Source: Acidobacteriota bacterium (GTDB lineage Bacteria; Acidobacteriota; Terriglobia; Terriglobales; SCQP01). From it: DNA of 42,752 bases. Positions 17,673 through 27,455 of the stretch are shown here, one piece after another (the first letter of the stretch is position 1; the number at the start of each line of letters is the position of its first letter). Under the pieces are notes generated by a model. The model saw only the letters and a program-made list of their open reading frames with translations, was not told the DNA's origin and did no database searches. Made by a program: the position numbers and the translations under genes. The stretch is taken from NCBI GenBank assembly GCA_027451805.1, contig DAIDIF010000078.1, positions 1 to 42,752 on the forward strand. The letters are read 5' to 3'.

Positions 17673-18647
17673 ATGACGGAACGCGCTTCCATACAGGCGG
17701 CGGGACGGCGGGTGCTGGCGGTGGAAGCCGCGGCGGTGGCGGCGCTGGAGGCGCGCATCGGCGAAGCGTTCGAGCGCGCGGCGCGGCTGGTGCTGGAGTG
17801 CGCGGGGCGCGTGGTCGTCACCGGCATGGGCAAGAGCGGCATCGTGGCCCGCAAGCTGGCGGCCACGCTCAGCTCCACCGGCACACCGGCGCTGTTTTTG
17901 CATCCCGCCGAGGCGCTGCACGGCGATTTGGGCATGCTGGTGCGCGGCGACGTGGTGATCGCGCTGTCGCAGAGCGGCGAGACGCCGGAACTGCTGAATC
18001 TCCTCGGCCCGATTCAGCGCCTGGGCATCCCGATGATCGCGCTCACCGGCGAGCCCGCCTCGCTGCTGGCCCGAGCCGCCGAGGCGCACCTCGACGTGGG
18101 CGTGCGCACCGAAGCCTGCCCGCTCGGCCTGGCGCCCAGCGCCTCGACCACCGCGGCGCTGGCGATGGGCGACGCGTTGGCGCTGGCGGTGGCGGAGCAG
18201 CGCGGCTTCAGTCAGCAGGATTTCGCCGAGCTGCATCCCGGCGGCACGCTGGGCAAGCGGCTGATGCCGGTGTCGGCGCTGATGCACAGCGGCGAGGCGC
18301 TGCCGGTGGTGGGGCCGGAGGCCGCCTTCGCCGACGTCATCTACGAGATGAGCCGCAAAGGCCTGGGCGTGACCGCGGTGAAGGACGCCGCGGGCCGGCT
18401 GGCGGGGCTGATTTCCGATGGCGACCTGCGGCGGCTGTTTCAAGCCCACGGCGCGGCGGCGGTAGGAATGGCAGCGCACGAATATATGACGCGTGCGCCG
18501 GTGACCATCGCCCCGGACGAACTGGCGCCCAAGGCGCTGCTGTTGATGGAGAGGAAGAAGATCACCGCGCTGCCGGTGGCCGACGGCGAGCGCATGCTGC
18601 TGGGCATGCTGCACCTGCACGATTTGTGGACCACGGAGCTGATCTAA
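17673..18647 (+). CDS. kdsD: Arabinose-5-phosphate isomerase (KpsF/GutQ/KdsD) with SIS and CBS domains
   Basis: VVVTGMGKSGIVARKLAATLSSTGTPALFLHPAEALHGDLGML, LSQSGET and C-terminal CBS pair. Confidence 0.93.
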   Translation: MTERASIQAAGRRVLAVEAAAVAALEARIGEAFERAARLVLECAGRVVVTGMGKSGIVARKLAATLSSTGTPALFLHPAEALHGDLGMLVRGDVVIALSQSGETPELLNLLGPIQRLGIPMIALTGEPASLLARAAEAHLDVGVRTEACPLGLAPSASTTAALAMGDALALAVAEQRGFSQQDFAELHPGGTLGKRLMPVSALMHSGEALPVVGPEAAFADVIYEMSRKGLGVTAVKDAAGRLAGLISDGDLRRLFQAHGAAAVGMAAHEYMTRAPVTIAPDELAPKALLLMERKKITALPVADGERMLLGMLHLHDLWTTELI

Positions 18648-18649
18648 CC

Positions 18650-19231
18650 ATGATTCGACCGGATGCGATCGCGCGCGCGCGCACCATCAAGCTGGTGCTG
18701 TTCGACGTGGACGGCGTGCTCACCGACGGCACCCTCTGGTACATGCCCGCCAGCGCCGCGGGCGAACGCGTGATCGAGGTGAAGGGCTTCAGCGCCCACG
18801 ACGGCATCGGCATCGGCCTGGCGCGCCGCGCGGGTTTGAAGACCGGCGTGATCACCAAGCGCAAGTCGCAATCGCTGGCGCTGCGCGCGCGCGACCTGCG
18901 CCTGGACTTCGTGGTGCAGGGCGCCGACCGCAAGCGCGAGGCGCTGGAGGCGATTTGGCAACAGGCCGGCTGCGGCGCGGAGGAAACCTGCTGCATGGGC
19001 GACGACATCGTGGACCTGCCGCTGCTCGAGGCCGCAGGCCTGGCCGCGGCACCCGCCAACGCGCGGCCGGAGGTGATCGCGGCGGCGCAGTATGTGGCGG
19101 AAAAGCACGGCGGCCAGGGCGCGGCGCGCGACCTGATCGAGTTCATTCTGAAGGCGCAGGGCGTGTATGCGGACGTGCTGCGGCGTTATCTCGAGGCGCC
19201 CGAGAGCGACTACGCCAAGGCGACGCCATGA
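18650..19231 (+). CDS. kdsC: 3-deoxy-D-manno-octulosonate 8-phosphate phosphatase (KdsC, HAD)
   Basis: KLVLFDVDGVLTDG, KGFSAHDGIGIGLARRAG and MGDDIVDLPLL. Confidence 0.92.
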   Translation: MIRPDAIARARTIKLVLFDVDGVLTDGTLWYMPASAAGERVIEVKGFSAHDGIGIGLARRAGLKTGVITKRKSQSLALRARDLRLDFVVQGADRKREALEAIWQQAGCGAEETCCMGDDIVDLPLLEAAGLAAAPANARPEVIAAAQYVAEKHGGQGAARDLIEFILKAQGVYADVLRRYLEAPESDYAKATP

Positions 19232-19638
19232 GCGCGGCCACCGAGACCCAGGTGCGCGTGCGCTACGCCGAGACCGACCAGATGGGCGTGGTCTACTACG
19301 CCAACTATCTGGTCTGGTTTGAGGTCGGCCGCGTCGAGCATCTGCGCGCCCGCGGCATCAGCTATCGCGACATGGAAAAGGACGACGACTGCAAAATCGC
19401 GGTGGTCGAGGCGCGCTGCCGCTACAAGGCGCCGGCGCGCTACGACGACGTGGTGACGATCCGGACGCGGGTGTCGCGGCAGCGCGGGCCGCTCGTGCAT
19501 TTCGAATATCAGGCGCTGCGCGCCAGCGACGGGCTGCTGCTGGCGGAGGGGGAGACGGTGCACGTGTGCATTGACAGCAACTTCCAGGCATGTCCGCTGC
19601 CGGAAAAGTACCGCTTGGCGGATGGAAACGAGACATGA
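19228..19638 (+). CDS. YbgC/FadM family acyl-CoA thioesterase (hotdog fold)
   Basis: VRYAETDQMGVVYYANYLVWFEVGRVEHLR. ATGA overlap with kdsC. Confidence 0.9.
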   Translation: MSAATETQVRVRYAETDQMGVVYYANYLVWFEVGRVEHLRARGISYRDMEKDDDCKIAVVEARCRYKAPARYDDVVTIRTRVSRQRGPLVHFEYQALRASDGLLLAEGETVHVCIDSNFQACPLPEKYRLADGNET

Positions 19639-21158
19639 CCGCCCTGGAACTGCGCGGCGCCGGGCTGACGCTCGAACAGGTGGCCGAGGTCGCCCAGGGC
19701 GGGCGCGGGGTGCGCCTGGGCCCGCGCGCGGCGGCGCGCATGCGCGCCAGCCGCGCCGTGGTGGAGCGGGCGCTGCGCCAGGACGCGCCCGCCTACGGCA
19801 TCAACACCGGGCTGGGGCGACTGAGCGACGTGCGCATCGCGCCCACGCGCATCCGCGAGCTGCAGCTCAACCTGCTGCGCAGCCACGCCTGCGGCGTGGG
19901 CGAACCGCTGCCCAACGATGTGGTGCGGGCGATGCTGGTGCTGCGCGCCAACTCGCTGGCCAAGGGGTTTTCCGGGGTACGGCCGGTGATTGTCGAGGCG
20001 CTGTGCAAGCTGCTCAACCGCGGCGTGACACCGCGCGTGCCGGGTCAGGGCTCGGTCGGCGCCAGCGGAGACCTCGCTCCGCTGGCGCATCTGGCGCTGG
20101 TGCTGATCGGCGAAGGCGAGGCCGAGGTCAACGGCCGGGTGCTGAAGGGGGGCGCGGCGCTCAAGGCGGCGGGGCTGCGCCCCTGGACGCTGGAGGCGAA
20201 GGAAGGCCTGTCGCTGCTCAACGGCACGCAGGCGATGCTGGCCTGCGGCACGCTCAGCCTGCTGGCGGCCGAGCGCATGGTGGAGGCGGCCGAGGTGGTC
20301 GGGGCGATGTCGCTCGAAGCGCTGCGCGGCACCCCGGTGGCGTTCGACGCCCGCTTGCAGGAAGTGCGCGGCCAGCGCGGCCAGGAGGTGAGCGCGCGGC
20401 GGCTGCGCGCGCTCATCGCCGGCAGCGCCATTCGGCGCTCGCACCGGCACTGCGGCCGCGTGCAGGACGCCTACAGTTTGCGCTGCATGCCCCAGGTCCA
20501 CGGCGCAGTGCGCGACACCCTGGGGTTTGCGCGCCAGACCTTCACCCTCGAGGCCAACGCCGCGGTGGACAATCCGCTGGTGTTTCCCGGCGCCGGCCCC
20601 GCGGGCGGCGAGGTCCTCAGCGGCGGCAACTTTCACGGCGAGCCGCTGGCCTATGCCCTCGACTATTGCGCCATTGCGCTGTGCGGCCTGGCCGGCATCG
20701 CCGAGCGCCGCCTCGAGCGGCTGGTGAACCCGGCGCTGAACGAGGGGCTGCCGGCGTTTCTCGCGCCCGACCCGGGGCTGCATTCCGGCCTGATGATGGC
20801 GCAGGTGTCGGCGGCGGCGCTGGTGGCCGAGAACCGCGTGCTGGCGCATCCCGCCTCGGTGGACAGCATCCCCACCTCGGGCAACAAGGAAGACTACGTC
20901 TCCATGGGCATGGGCGCGGCGCTGAAGCTGCGGCAAATCGTCGCGAACACCGCGGCGGTGCTGGGCATCGAGCTGATCGCGGCGACCCACGCGCTCCGGC
21001 TGCTCGAGCCGCTGCGGCCCAGCCGCCGGCTGCAGGCGGCGCAGGCTGCGGCGCGCCGGGCGATCGCGCCGCTCACCGCCGACCGCGTGCAGGCGGACGA
21101 TATCGCCGCGGCGCGCGCGCTGATTCTTTCGGGCGTCCTGGCCGAGGCGGCCCAATAG
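19635..21158 (+). CDS. hutH: Histidine ammonia-lyase
   Basis: MIO motif GSVGASGDLAPLAH; LLRSHACGVG with SH at the substrate-selectivity position; HPASVDSIPTSGNKEDYVSMG. ATGA overlap with the thioesterase. Confidence 0.9.
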   Translation: MTALELRGAGLTLEQVAEVAQGGRGVRLGPRAAARMRASRAVVERALRQDAPAYGINTGLGRLSDVRIAPTRIRELQLNLLRSHACGVGEPLPNDVVRAMLVLRANSLAKGFSGVRPVIVEALCKLLNRGVTPRVPGQGSVGASGDLAPLAHLALVLIGEGEAEVNGRVLKGGAALKAAGLRPWTLEAKEGLSLLNGTQAMLACGTLSLLAAERMVEAAEVVGAMSLEALRGTPVAFDARLQEVRGQRGQEVSARRLRALIAGSAIRRSHRHCGRVQDAYSLRCMPQVHGAVRDTLGFARQTFTLEANAAVDNPLVFPGAGPAGGEVLSGGNFHGEPLAYALDYCAIALCGLAGIAERRLERLVNPALNEGLPAFLAPDPGLHSGLMMAQVSAAALVAENRVLAHPASVDSIPTSGNKEDYVSMGMGAALKLRQIVANTAAVLGIELIAATHALRLLEPLRPSRRLQAAQAAARRAIAPLTADRVQADDIAAARALILSGVLAEAAQ

Positions 21159-21167
21159 GGAGGGGCG

Positions 21168-23246
21168 ATGAGACCATGGATTGTCTGGGCGCTGCTGGCG
21201 GCGGTTGCGCCCGCGCTGGGGCAGGCGAAGTACGGACCCTGCCTGACCAGCGCGGCGCTGCGGCATTACCAGACGGTCGCCGACCCGCAGCTTTCCCCGG
21301 ATGGTGGGCGGGTGGTCTACGTCATGCGGGAATCCACCGCCGAGGGCGCGGCTTCCCACCTCTGGATGGCCGCAGTATCGGGGCAGACGCCGGCGCGGCA
21401 GATCACGTTCTCGCCGCCGGGCACGCACGGCGGCGAAAGTGCGCCGGCGTGGATGCCGAACGGAAGCGCGATCCTGTTCCTGGCGCAGCGCGGCACAACC
21501 CGGGCGATCCATGCCCTGCCGACCAACGGCGGCGAGGCGGCGCCGTTGCGGCTCACCATCGGCGCCGGCAGGAACCCGCTGGCGCTGAGCGTGGAGAGCT
21601 TCGCGATCTCGCCCGACGGCCAGTGGATCGCGTTCCGCGCGCGCCAGCCGCTGACCGCGGCGCAGCGTGCGGCCAAGCAAGCCAAGCGCGACGCCGTGGT
21701 GGTGAACGAAGATCCGCACCAGAACCGCATCTGGCTTTACTCCTTCGCGACCGGCACAACCATCCCCCTCAGCCCCGCCGGCCGCCAGGCGGGCGCCTTC
21801 GCCTGGCGCCCCGACTCGCGCGCCCTCGCCTACATCAGCCAACCGCCCGGCGGCAGCGACGATTTGGGTCCGCGGCATGCGGTCGAGCTGGTCGAGATCG
21901 CCCATCCCGAAGCCGCGCGCGAGCTGCGCGGCGCGCCCAGGACGGTCTCCACCCTGACATTCTCCCCCGATGGCGCCGAGCTGGCGATGACGGCGCAAAG
22001 CCGCCACGACGCCCCGCCGGGCGTGAGCGCGCTGTACGTGATGCCGGCCCAGGGCGGCGACCCGCGGGATTGGAGCGACAGCGACGATAGCGTGATGATC
22101 GCCGGCCGCGGCATCGTCTGGGCGCGCGACGGCAAAGCCATCTACCTCGGCGGCCAGCGCGGCAGCCAAACCGCGCTCGCCCGGTTCAGCCTCTCGGCTC
22201 ATCCCGCCGCTTGGCTGCCGGCCGCGCGCACCCCCATGGCGAGCGGGTTCGCAACCAACCGGCGGCACACGGGGTGGGTGTTCATCGAGCAGGCGACCGA
22301 CCGCCTGCCGCAGGTGGCCTATGCCAAGTCGCTGCCCGGCGCGGCGGTCATTCTCAGCCGCGCCAACACCGGCTGGGCGCCCGCCGGCTGGGTCCAGGCG
22401 CAGAGCGTGAGCTGGCAGAGCGCCGACGGAACCACGATCCACGGCCTCTATTATCCGGCGCGCGCGCCCGCTTGCGCCGGCGCCGCGCCGCTGGAAAGCG
22501 GCAAATCGCCGCTCATCCTCTCGCCCCACGGCGGCCCCACGGGCGCGTTCCTGGAGTCGTTCTCGCCGCTGGCGCAGTGGTTCACCGCGCAGGGCTGGGC
22601 GCTGCTCGAGCCCAACCCGCGCGGCAGCACCGGCTACGGCTTCGCCTTCGTCGCGGCCAACAGGAACGATCTTGGCGACAAGGATTACCAGGACGAGATG
22701 GCAGGCGTGGACTGGGCGCTGGCGCACGAGCCGGTGGACGCGCGCCGCCTGGGGCTCTACGGTTACAGCTACGGCGGCGAGATGGCCGGCTTTGTCGAGG
22801 GCAAGAGCCGCCGGTTCGCCGCCATCATCGCGGGCGCGCCGGTGATTGACCAGTACAGCGAGTACGGCACCGAGAGCGGCTCCTGGTACGACCGCTGGTT
22901 CTTCGGCCGGCCCTGGCTTCGTCCCCAAGACGCCTGGCGCCAGTCGCCGCTGGCCTATGCCGCCAAGGCCACGACGCCGATGCTGCTGCTGCAAGGCCAA
23001 ACCGACATCACCGATCCGCTCGGGCAGTCGGAGGAGGAGTACCGCGCGCTGCGCCAGGACGGCGTCCCGGTGCGGCTGGTGACCTTTCCCCGCGAGGTCC
23101 ACGGCACCCTCGCCGGCGGCATCGCCGGCGCCCCCGAAATCGAGCCCTGGCACGGCTTCGAGGCCCGGGCCCAGATCCAGCGCTGGTTCAGCAAGTATTT
23201 CGCGCTGAGGTTGCACCAACCCGGCGGCACCGTCCAGCGGCCTTGA
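21168..23246 (+). CDS. Secreted S9 family (prolyl oligopeptidase-type) peptidase
   Basis: Signal peptide, WD-like repeats (QLSPDGGRVVYV, ISPDGQWIAF, LTFSPDGAELAM) and GYSYGGEM catalytic serine motif. Confidence 0.92.
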   Translation: MRPWIVWALLAAVAPALGQAKYGPCLTSAALRHYQTVADPQLSPDGGRVVYVMRESTAEGAASHLWMAAVSGQTPARQITFSPPGTHGGESAPAWMPNGSAILFLAQRGTTRAIHALPTNGGEAAPLRLTIGAGRNPLALSVESFAISPDGQWIAFRARQPLTAAQRAAKQAKRDAVVVNEDPHQNRIWLYSFATGTTIPLSPAGRQAGAFAWRPDSRALAYISQPPGGSDDLGPRHAVELVEIAHPEAARELRGAPRTVSTLTFSPDGAELAMTAQSRHDAPPGVSALYVMPAQGGDPRDWSDSDDSVMIAGRGIVWARDGKAIYLGGQRGSQTALARFSLSAHPAAWLPAARTPMASGFATNRRHTGWVFIEQATDRLPQVAYAKSLPGAAVILSRANTGWAPAGWVQAQSVSWQSADGTTIHGLYYPARAPACAGAAPLESGKSPLILSPHGGPTGAFLESFSPLAQWFTAQGWALLEPNPRGSTGYGFAFVAANRNDLGDKDYQDEMAGVDWALAHEPVDARRLGLYGYSYGGEMAGFVEGKSRRFAAIIAGAPVIDQYSEYGTESGSWYDRWFFGRPWLRPQDAWRQSPLAYAAKATTPMLLLQGQTDITDPLGQSEEEYRALRQDGVPVRLVTFPREVHGTLAGGIAGAPEIEPWHGFEARAQIQRWFSKYFALRLHQPGGTVQRP

Positions 23247-23265
23247 ACCCCCGTAGAATTTAGGC

Positions 23266-25341
23266 ATGCCCAACCGCCTCGTCGGCGCCGCCAGTCCTTA
23301 CCTTCGTTTGCACGCGGGCAATCCGGTGGACTGGTACGCCTGGGGCGAGGAGGCGTTCGCGCGGGCGCGCGAGCTCGACCGGCCGATCTTTCTCTCCATC
23401 GGCTACTTCACCTGCCACTGGTGCCACGTGATGGAGCGGGAGTCGTTCAGCGATCCCGCCGCGGCCGAGCTGTTGAACCGCGATTTCGTGGCGATCAAGG
23501 TGGACCGGGAAGAGCGCCCGGACGTGGACCGGATCTACATGACCTTCGTCCAGGCCACGACCGGCGGCGGCGGATGGCCGCTGTCGGTGTGGCTGACGCC
23601 GGAGCTGAAGCCGTTCTACGGCGGCACCTACTTCCCGGCCCGCGAGCAATTCGGCATGCCGAGCTTCCGGCGCGTGCTGGCGAGTCTGGCCCAGGCGTGG
23701 CGCGAGCAGCGGTCGCAGGTGCTGGAGTCGGCGGCGAATGTGAGCCAACTGCTGGCCGAAGCCGCCACGCCCAAGGGCGAAGCCGGGGCTGAAGCGGAAA
23801 CGCCCGCGGGGGACGGCGTGCGCGAGCGGATGGGGCGGCTGCGCGACGAAGTTTGGCCCAGGTTGTGGCAGGAGCTGCGGGCGAGCTACGACGCCGCCTC
23901 GGGCGGCTTCGGCGCGGCGCCGAAGTTCCCGCGGACTTCGGTGCACTCCTTCCTGCTGCGCTACGGACATTTCGGGAACGCGGCCGAACGCGAGCAAGCC
24001 CGCGCCATGGTTGCGGCGACGCTGCGCGCCATGATCGCCGGCGGCATGCACGACCAGATCGGCGGCGGCTTTCACCGCTATGCCACCGACGCCGGCTGGC
24101 GCGTGCCGCATTTCGAAAAGATGCTCTACGACCAGGCGCAACTGGTGACCTCGCTGGTGGAGGCATGGCAGGCGACGCAGGCAGCGGATCTCGCCGAGGC
24201 GGCACTGCGCACCTGCGCCTTTGTGCTGCGCGAAATGGCTGCGCCCGAAGGCGGGTTCTATTCGGCGCAGGACGCCGACAGCCCGGTGCCGGAGGCGCAT
24301 CGCCAACCGGGCGGCCCCACCGAAAGCGAGGGTGCGTATTACCTCTGGACCAAAGACGAGGTGGAGGCGCTGCTCGGCGCCGACGCGCCCGCCTTTTGCC
24401 GGCATTACGACGTCCGTGAAGGCGGCAACGTCGCGCGCCAACTCGATCCGCATGGGGAGTTTGAGGGGAAGAACATTCTGTACCTGGCCGAGCCCATCGC
24501 CGGCGCGGACGCCGCCGCCCTGCGGGCGGCGCGGGAGAAGCTGCTGGCGGCGCGGCGGAACCGGCCGCAGCCGCCGACCGACGACAAGATTCTAACCGCA
24601 TGGAACGGGCTGATGATCTCGGCCCTGGCCCACGCGGGCGCAGTGCTGGAGCAACCCGACTGCATCGCCGCGGCGCAAAAGGCGGCGGAGTTCCTGCGCC
24701 GCGAGCGTTGGCACCCGGGCGAACGGCGCCTCCTGCGCACGCGCGAAGTGGAGGCGTTCGCCGAGGATTACGCGTTCCTGATCCAGGCGCTGCTCGATTT
24801 ACAACAGGCGGATTTCGATCCCCAGTGGCTTGCCTGGGCGCGGGAGCTGCAGCAGCGGATGGAGGAACTCTTCGGCGGAGCCGGCGGCGGCTACTACGCC
24901 AGCAGCGCGGGCGGCGGGCTATGGCTGCGGCTGCGCGAGGATTATGACGGCGCCGAGCCGTCGGCGAACTCGGTGGCGGCGCGCAATCTGCTGCGGCTGG
25001 CGGTATGGTTTCCGGAACAGGCCTGGCGCGAGCGCGCTGCTCAGCTGCTGGCGGGCTTCGGCGAGCGGCTGCGCGGTGCGCCGTTCGCGCTGCCGCTGAT
25101 GGCGGCCATGCTGGAGCCCGCGACGGCGGCGGAGCGCACGCTCACCGTGGCTGGCAGAGTGGAGAATCCCGGCACACAGGCGCTGCTGCGGGCGGCGCGG
25201 CGCTGCTTCATGCCGGGCTATTGGATCGTGCTGCGTGACCCGCCCCCCGACGGGGGAGCGCAGGCGTTTGTCTGCGAAGACTTTGCCTGCCAACTGCCGA
25301 TCCGCGACCCGAATGAGCTGGAAAAGGCATTGCGTACCTAG
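23266..25341 (+). CDS. Thioredoxin domain-containing protein, YyaL/DUF255 family
   Basis: [52 protein letters not shown] and [23 protein letters not shown]. Confidence 0.93.
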   Translation: MPNRLVGAASPYLRLHAGNPVDWYAWGEEAFARARELDRPIFLSIGYFTCHWCHVMERESFSDPAAAELLNRDFVAIKVDREERPDVDRIYMTFVQATTGGGGWPLSVWLTPELKPFYGGTYFPAREQFGMPSFRRVLASLAQAWREQRSQVLESAANVSQLLAEAATPKGEAGAEAETPAGDGVRERMGRLRDEVWPRLWQELRASYDAASGGFGAAPKFPRTSVHSFLLRYGHFGNAAEREQARAMVAATLRAMIAGGMHDQIGGGFHRYATDAGWRVPHFEKMLYDQAQLVTSLVEAWQATQAADLAEAALRTCAFVLREMAAPEGGFYSAQDADSPVPEAHRQPGGPTESEGAYYLWTKDEVEALLGADAPAFCRHYDVREGGNVARQLDPHGEFEGKNILYLAEPIAGADAAALRAAREKLLAARRNRPQPPTDDKILTAWNGLMISALAHAGAVLEQPDCIAAAQKAAEFLRRERWHPGERRLLRTREVEAFAEDYAFLIQALLDLQQADFDPQWLAWARELQQRMEELFGGAGGGYYASSAGGGLWLRLREDYDGAEPSANSVAARNLLRLAVWFPEQAWRERAAQLLAGFGERLRGAPFALPLMAAMLEPATAAERTLTVAGRVENPGTQALLRAARRCFMPGYWIVLRDPPPDGGAQAFVCEDFACQLPIRDPNELEKALRT

Positions 25342-25402
25342 CCTGAGCTAAATGTGGCTGCGCCCACGCGCGGCGGCTCTGAAGGCGCGCTAGACTGAAG
25401 GC

Positions 25403-25864
25403 ATGTCGGCGATGGTGGGCGAGCTGGCGCTGGAATTCAACCTGCCCGACACCGACGCGCGCATGCGTTGGTTGAGCGAGTTTCACCGCTTGGGGCCGGT
25501 GGTGGTGCTGTTTGTGCCGACCGTCTACGGGTGGCGCCCGCGCTGGCAGCTCTGGAGCCTGCTGCGCCATTACGATGCTTTCGTCGAGGGGGCGACCGAG
25601 GTGGTGGTGGTGTCCGCCGACCCGCTGCCGGAGCTGCGGATTTTTCAGATCCGCAAGGGGTTTCCCTTCGTGTTCCTGTCGGACAAGAGCGGCGCGGTGG
25701 CGCGCACCTACGATGTCGAGCCCGGGGGAGCGGGCGCGGTCATGGTCACCACCGGCGGCGTGATCCGCCACCATCGCGTCGCCGGCTGGGGGCGGCGGAG
25801 CTCCGGCGGCGCATTGCTGAAGGTCGTGAAGGGCCTTCCACCGGCGGACCGGAAACCGCGGTAA
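25403..25864 (+). CDS. Redoxin/AhpC-TSA-fold protein lacking any cysteine
   Basis: LEFNLPDTDA..VVVLFVPTVYGWRPRWQLWSLLRHYDAF..VVVVSADP resembles peroxiredoxin. No Cys in the translation. Confidence 0.65.
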   Translation: MSAMVGELALEFNLPDTDARMRWLSEFHRLGPVVVLFVPTVYGWRPRWQLWSLLRHYDAFVEGATEVVVVSADPLPELRIFQIRKGFPFVFLSDKSGAVARTYDVEPGGAGAVMVTTGGVIRHHRVAGWGRRSSGGALLKVVKGLPPADRKPR

Positions 25865-26819
25865 GCAATTTGCGCGCCAAGCCGGTGAGCGGCAGGCGCG
25901 CGGCTTCGGCCGGCCGCAGCCAGCGTCCGGCGCCCGCTGGGCTCGCCAGTGCGTAGAGCTCCGCCGTGATCGCGCGCGTGGTAATCGAATGTTTCACCCG
26001 CGCCAGCGGCGGGCCGTTCGGTGCCTGCATCTCGGGCAGCTCCCACAGGCTTGCCATCTGCGCGGCATCGCCCGGCCGCTGGACCAGGAACACCCGCCCG
26101 CGCCCGTCGCGCGCCAGCCCGTAGCGCAGCGTGACGCGCTCGGGCGGCGGCGGTGGCGTGGACGCCGGACCCTCCCCGCGGCTGCGGCAGAGCGCGCGCA
26201 GCGGACAGCGCGGGCATTGCGGCGTGCGCGGCGTGCACACCAGCGCACCGAGCTCCATCACCGCCTGATTGAAGTCGCCGGGCGCTTGCGCCGCGAGCCA
26301 GCCGGCGAGCCGCTCACGCGCCTCCGCCAGCGAGACGGCCCGGCCCAGCAGCCGCCCCACCACCCGCCGCGCATTGCCGTCGGCGGCGGGCAGCGGCTGC
26401 CCGAAGGCGATGCTGAGCACGGCGGCGGCGGTGTACTCGCCGATGCCGGGAAGCGCGCGGGCCTCAGCCAGCGTGGCGGGAAAGCGCCCGCCATGGCGCT
26501 CGCAAATCTCCCTGGCGGCCGCGCGAAGCTGCCGCGCCCGGCGGTAGTACCCCAACCCGCTCCAAGCGGCGAGCACAGCCGCCTCGGGCGCCCGCGCCAG
26601 CGCCTCCACGGATGGAAACCGCCGCAGAAACCGCTCGTAATACGGCATCGCCGCGGCGACCCGCGTCTGTTGCAGCATCACCTCGGAGACCCAAACCCGA
26701 TAGGGCTCGCCCAGCGCCCCCAGCGCCGCCCGCCAGGGCAGCTCGCGCCGCTCGGCCCGGTACCACCCCAGTAGCCGCCGCCGCACCGCCGCCGCCGCCG
26801 GCCCGTCAGAATCGCGCAT
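25746..26819 (-). CDS. mutY: A/G-specific adenine glycosylase
   Basis: LPWR, VSEVMLQQTRVAAAMPYYERFL, LPGIGEYTAAAVLSIAF and 4Fe-4S motif C-x6-C-x2-C-x5-C (CTPRTPQCPRCPLRALC). Confidence 0.93.
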   Translation of the reverse strand: MRDSDGPAAAAVRRRLLGWYRAERRELPWRAALGALGEPYRVWVSEVMLQQTRVAAAMPYYERFLRRFPSVEALARAPEAAVLAAWSGLGYYRRARQLRAAAREICERHGGRFPATLAEARALPGIGEYTAAAVLSIAFGQPLPAADGNARRVVGRLLGRAVSLAEARERLAGWLAAQAPGDFNQAVMELGALVCTPRTPQCPRCPLRALCRSRGEGPASTPPPPPERVTLRYGLARDGRGRVFLVQRPGDAAQMASLWELPEMQAPNGPPLARVKHSITTRAITAELYALASPAGAGRWLRPAEAARLPLTGLARKLLTAVSGPPVEGPSRPSAMRRRSSAAPSRRRDGGGSRRRW

Positions 26820-26843
26820 CCCGCAATGCTAAACTAGCCCGGT
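26820..26843. promoter_or_regulatory. Divergent mutY/tRNA-Val promoter gap with symmetric -10-like element GCTAAACTAGC
   Basis: TAAACT (+, 26830-26835) and TAGTTT (-, 26836-26831) overlap in a 24-bp gap. Confidence 0.45.
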
Positions 26844-26920
26844 AGGCGCGTAGCTCAGTTGGTTAGAGCGCTACCTTGACACGGTAGAGGTCTGGGGTTC
26901 GAATCCCCACGTGCCTACCA
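26844..26920 (+). tRNA. tRNA-Val (anticodon GAC)
   Basis: Cloverleaf by hand: acceptor AGGCGCG/CGTGCCT, anticodon stem CTACC-TTGACAC-GGTAG, T-arm TGGGG-TTCGAAT-CCCCA, encoded CCA. Confidence 0.95.
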
Positions 26921-26958
26921 GTCCCTGTGGCCGTTGCAGCCGGCCACCGCCCGCCTGG

Positions 26959-27432
26959 TCAGGCCGCTTGCGGTTGCGCCGCGTGGACTTGGTGGCTGAC
27001 GATGCCCCGCAGGCTGCCCAGCAGCTCAACCGGACTCAGTTCGCCCGCGAGCCTCGCCCCGCTCTCCTTGGCGATCATGTCGTCCACCGACAACACGCCC
27101 ACAAGTTCACCCTTCGCGCCGACCACCACCAGCCGATGAATCTTTCGGTCGGCCATCGTCGCCAGCGCCTGCCGAATATCATCGCCCGGAGCGCACGTGA
27201 CGGGCGCCTTCGATGCGATCTCGCCCACGCGGATCTCGCCGGCAACGCGGTTTTTGGTGCCCAGGGCGATGCACAGATCGCGGTCGGTGACAGCACCGAC
27301 CACGCGGCCGCCATCCTCCACCACGGGCAGGAAGCCGCAGTTGCCGTTCCAGAGCAACTCCGCGGCCGTGCCGAGGTCGGTTTCGCGCCGGCAAAAGAAA
27401 GGCTTGCTGGTCATGATGTCAGAGACCTTCAT
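26959..27432 (-). CDS. CBS domain pair protein
   Basis: MKVSDIMTSKPFFCRRETDLGTAAELL, GFLPVVEDGGRVVGAVTDRDLC and HRLVVVGAKGELVGVLSVDD. SD GAGGA upstream of the ATG at 27432. Confidence 0.9.
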   Translation of the reverse strand: MKVSDIMTSKPFFCRRETDLGTAAELLWNGNCGFLPVVEDGGRVVGAVTDRDLCIALGTKNRVAGEIRVGEIASKAPVTCAPGDDIRQALATMADRKIHRLVVVGAKGELVGVLSVDDMIAKESGARLAGELSPVELLGSLRGIVSHQVHAAQPQAA

Positions 27433-27455
27433 GTGTCCTCCTGAAATGTCATTCT

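Noticed and set aside
19509-23273. 1254-aa minus-strand ORF antisense to ybgC, hutH and the S9 peptidase
   Set aside because: Low-complexity Arg/Ala/Gly/Gln-rich translation, no recognisable domains, fully antisense to three strongly supported genes. Typical of high-GC antisense frames.
26844-26920. tRNA-Val or tRNA-Ser as genomic-island attachment sites
   Set aside because: No integrase, no visible duplicate of the tRNA 3' end, and housekeeping genes on both sides.
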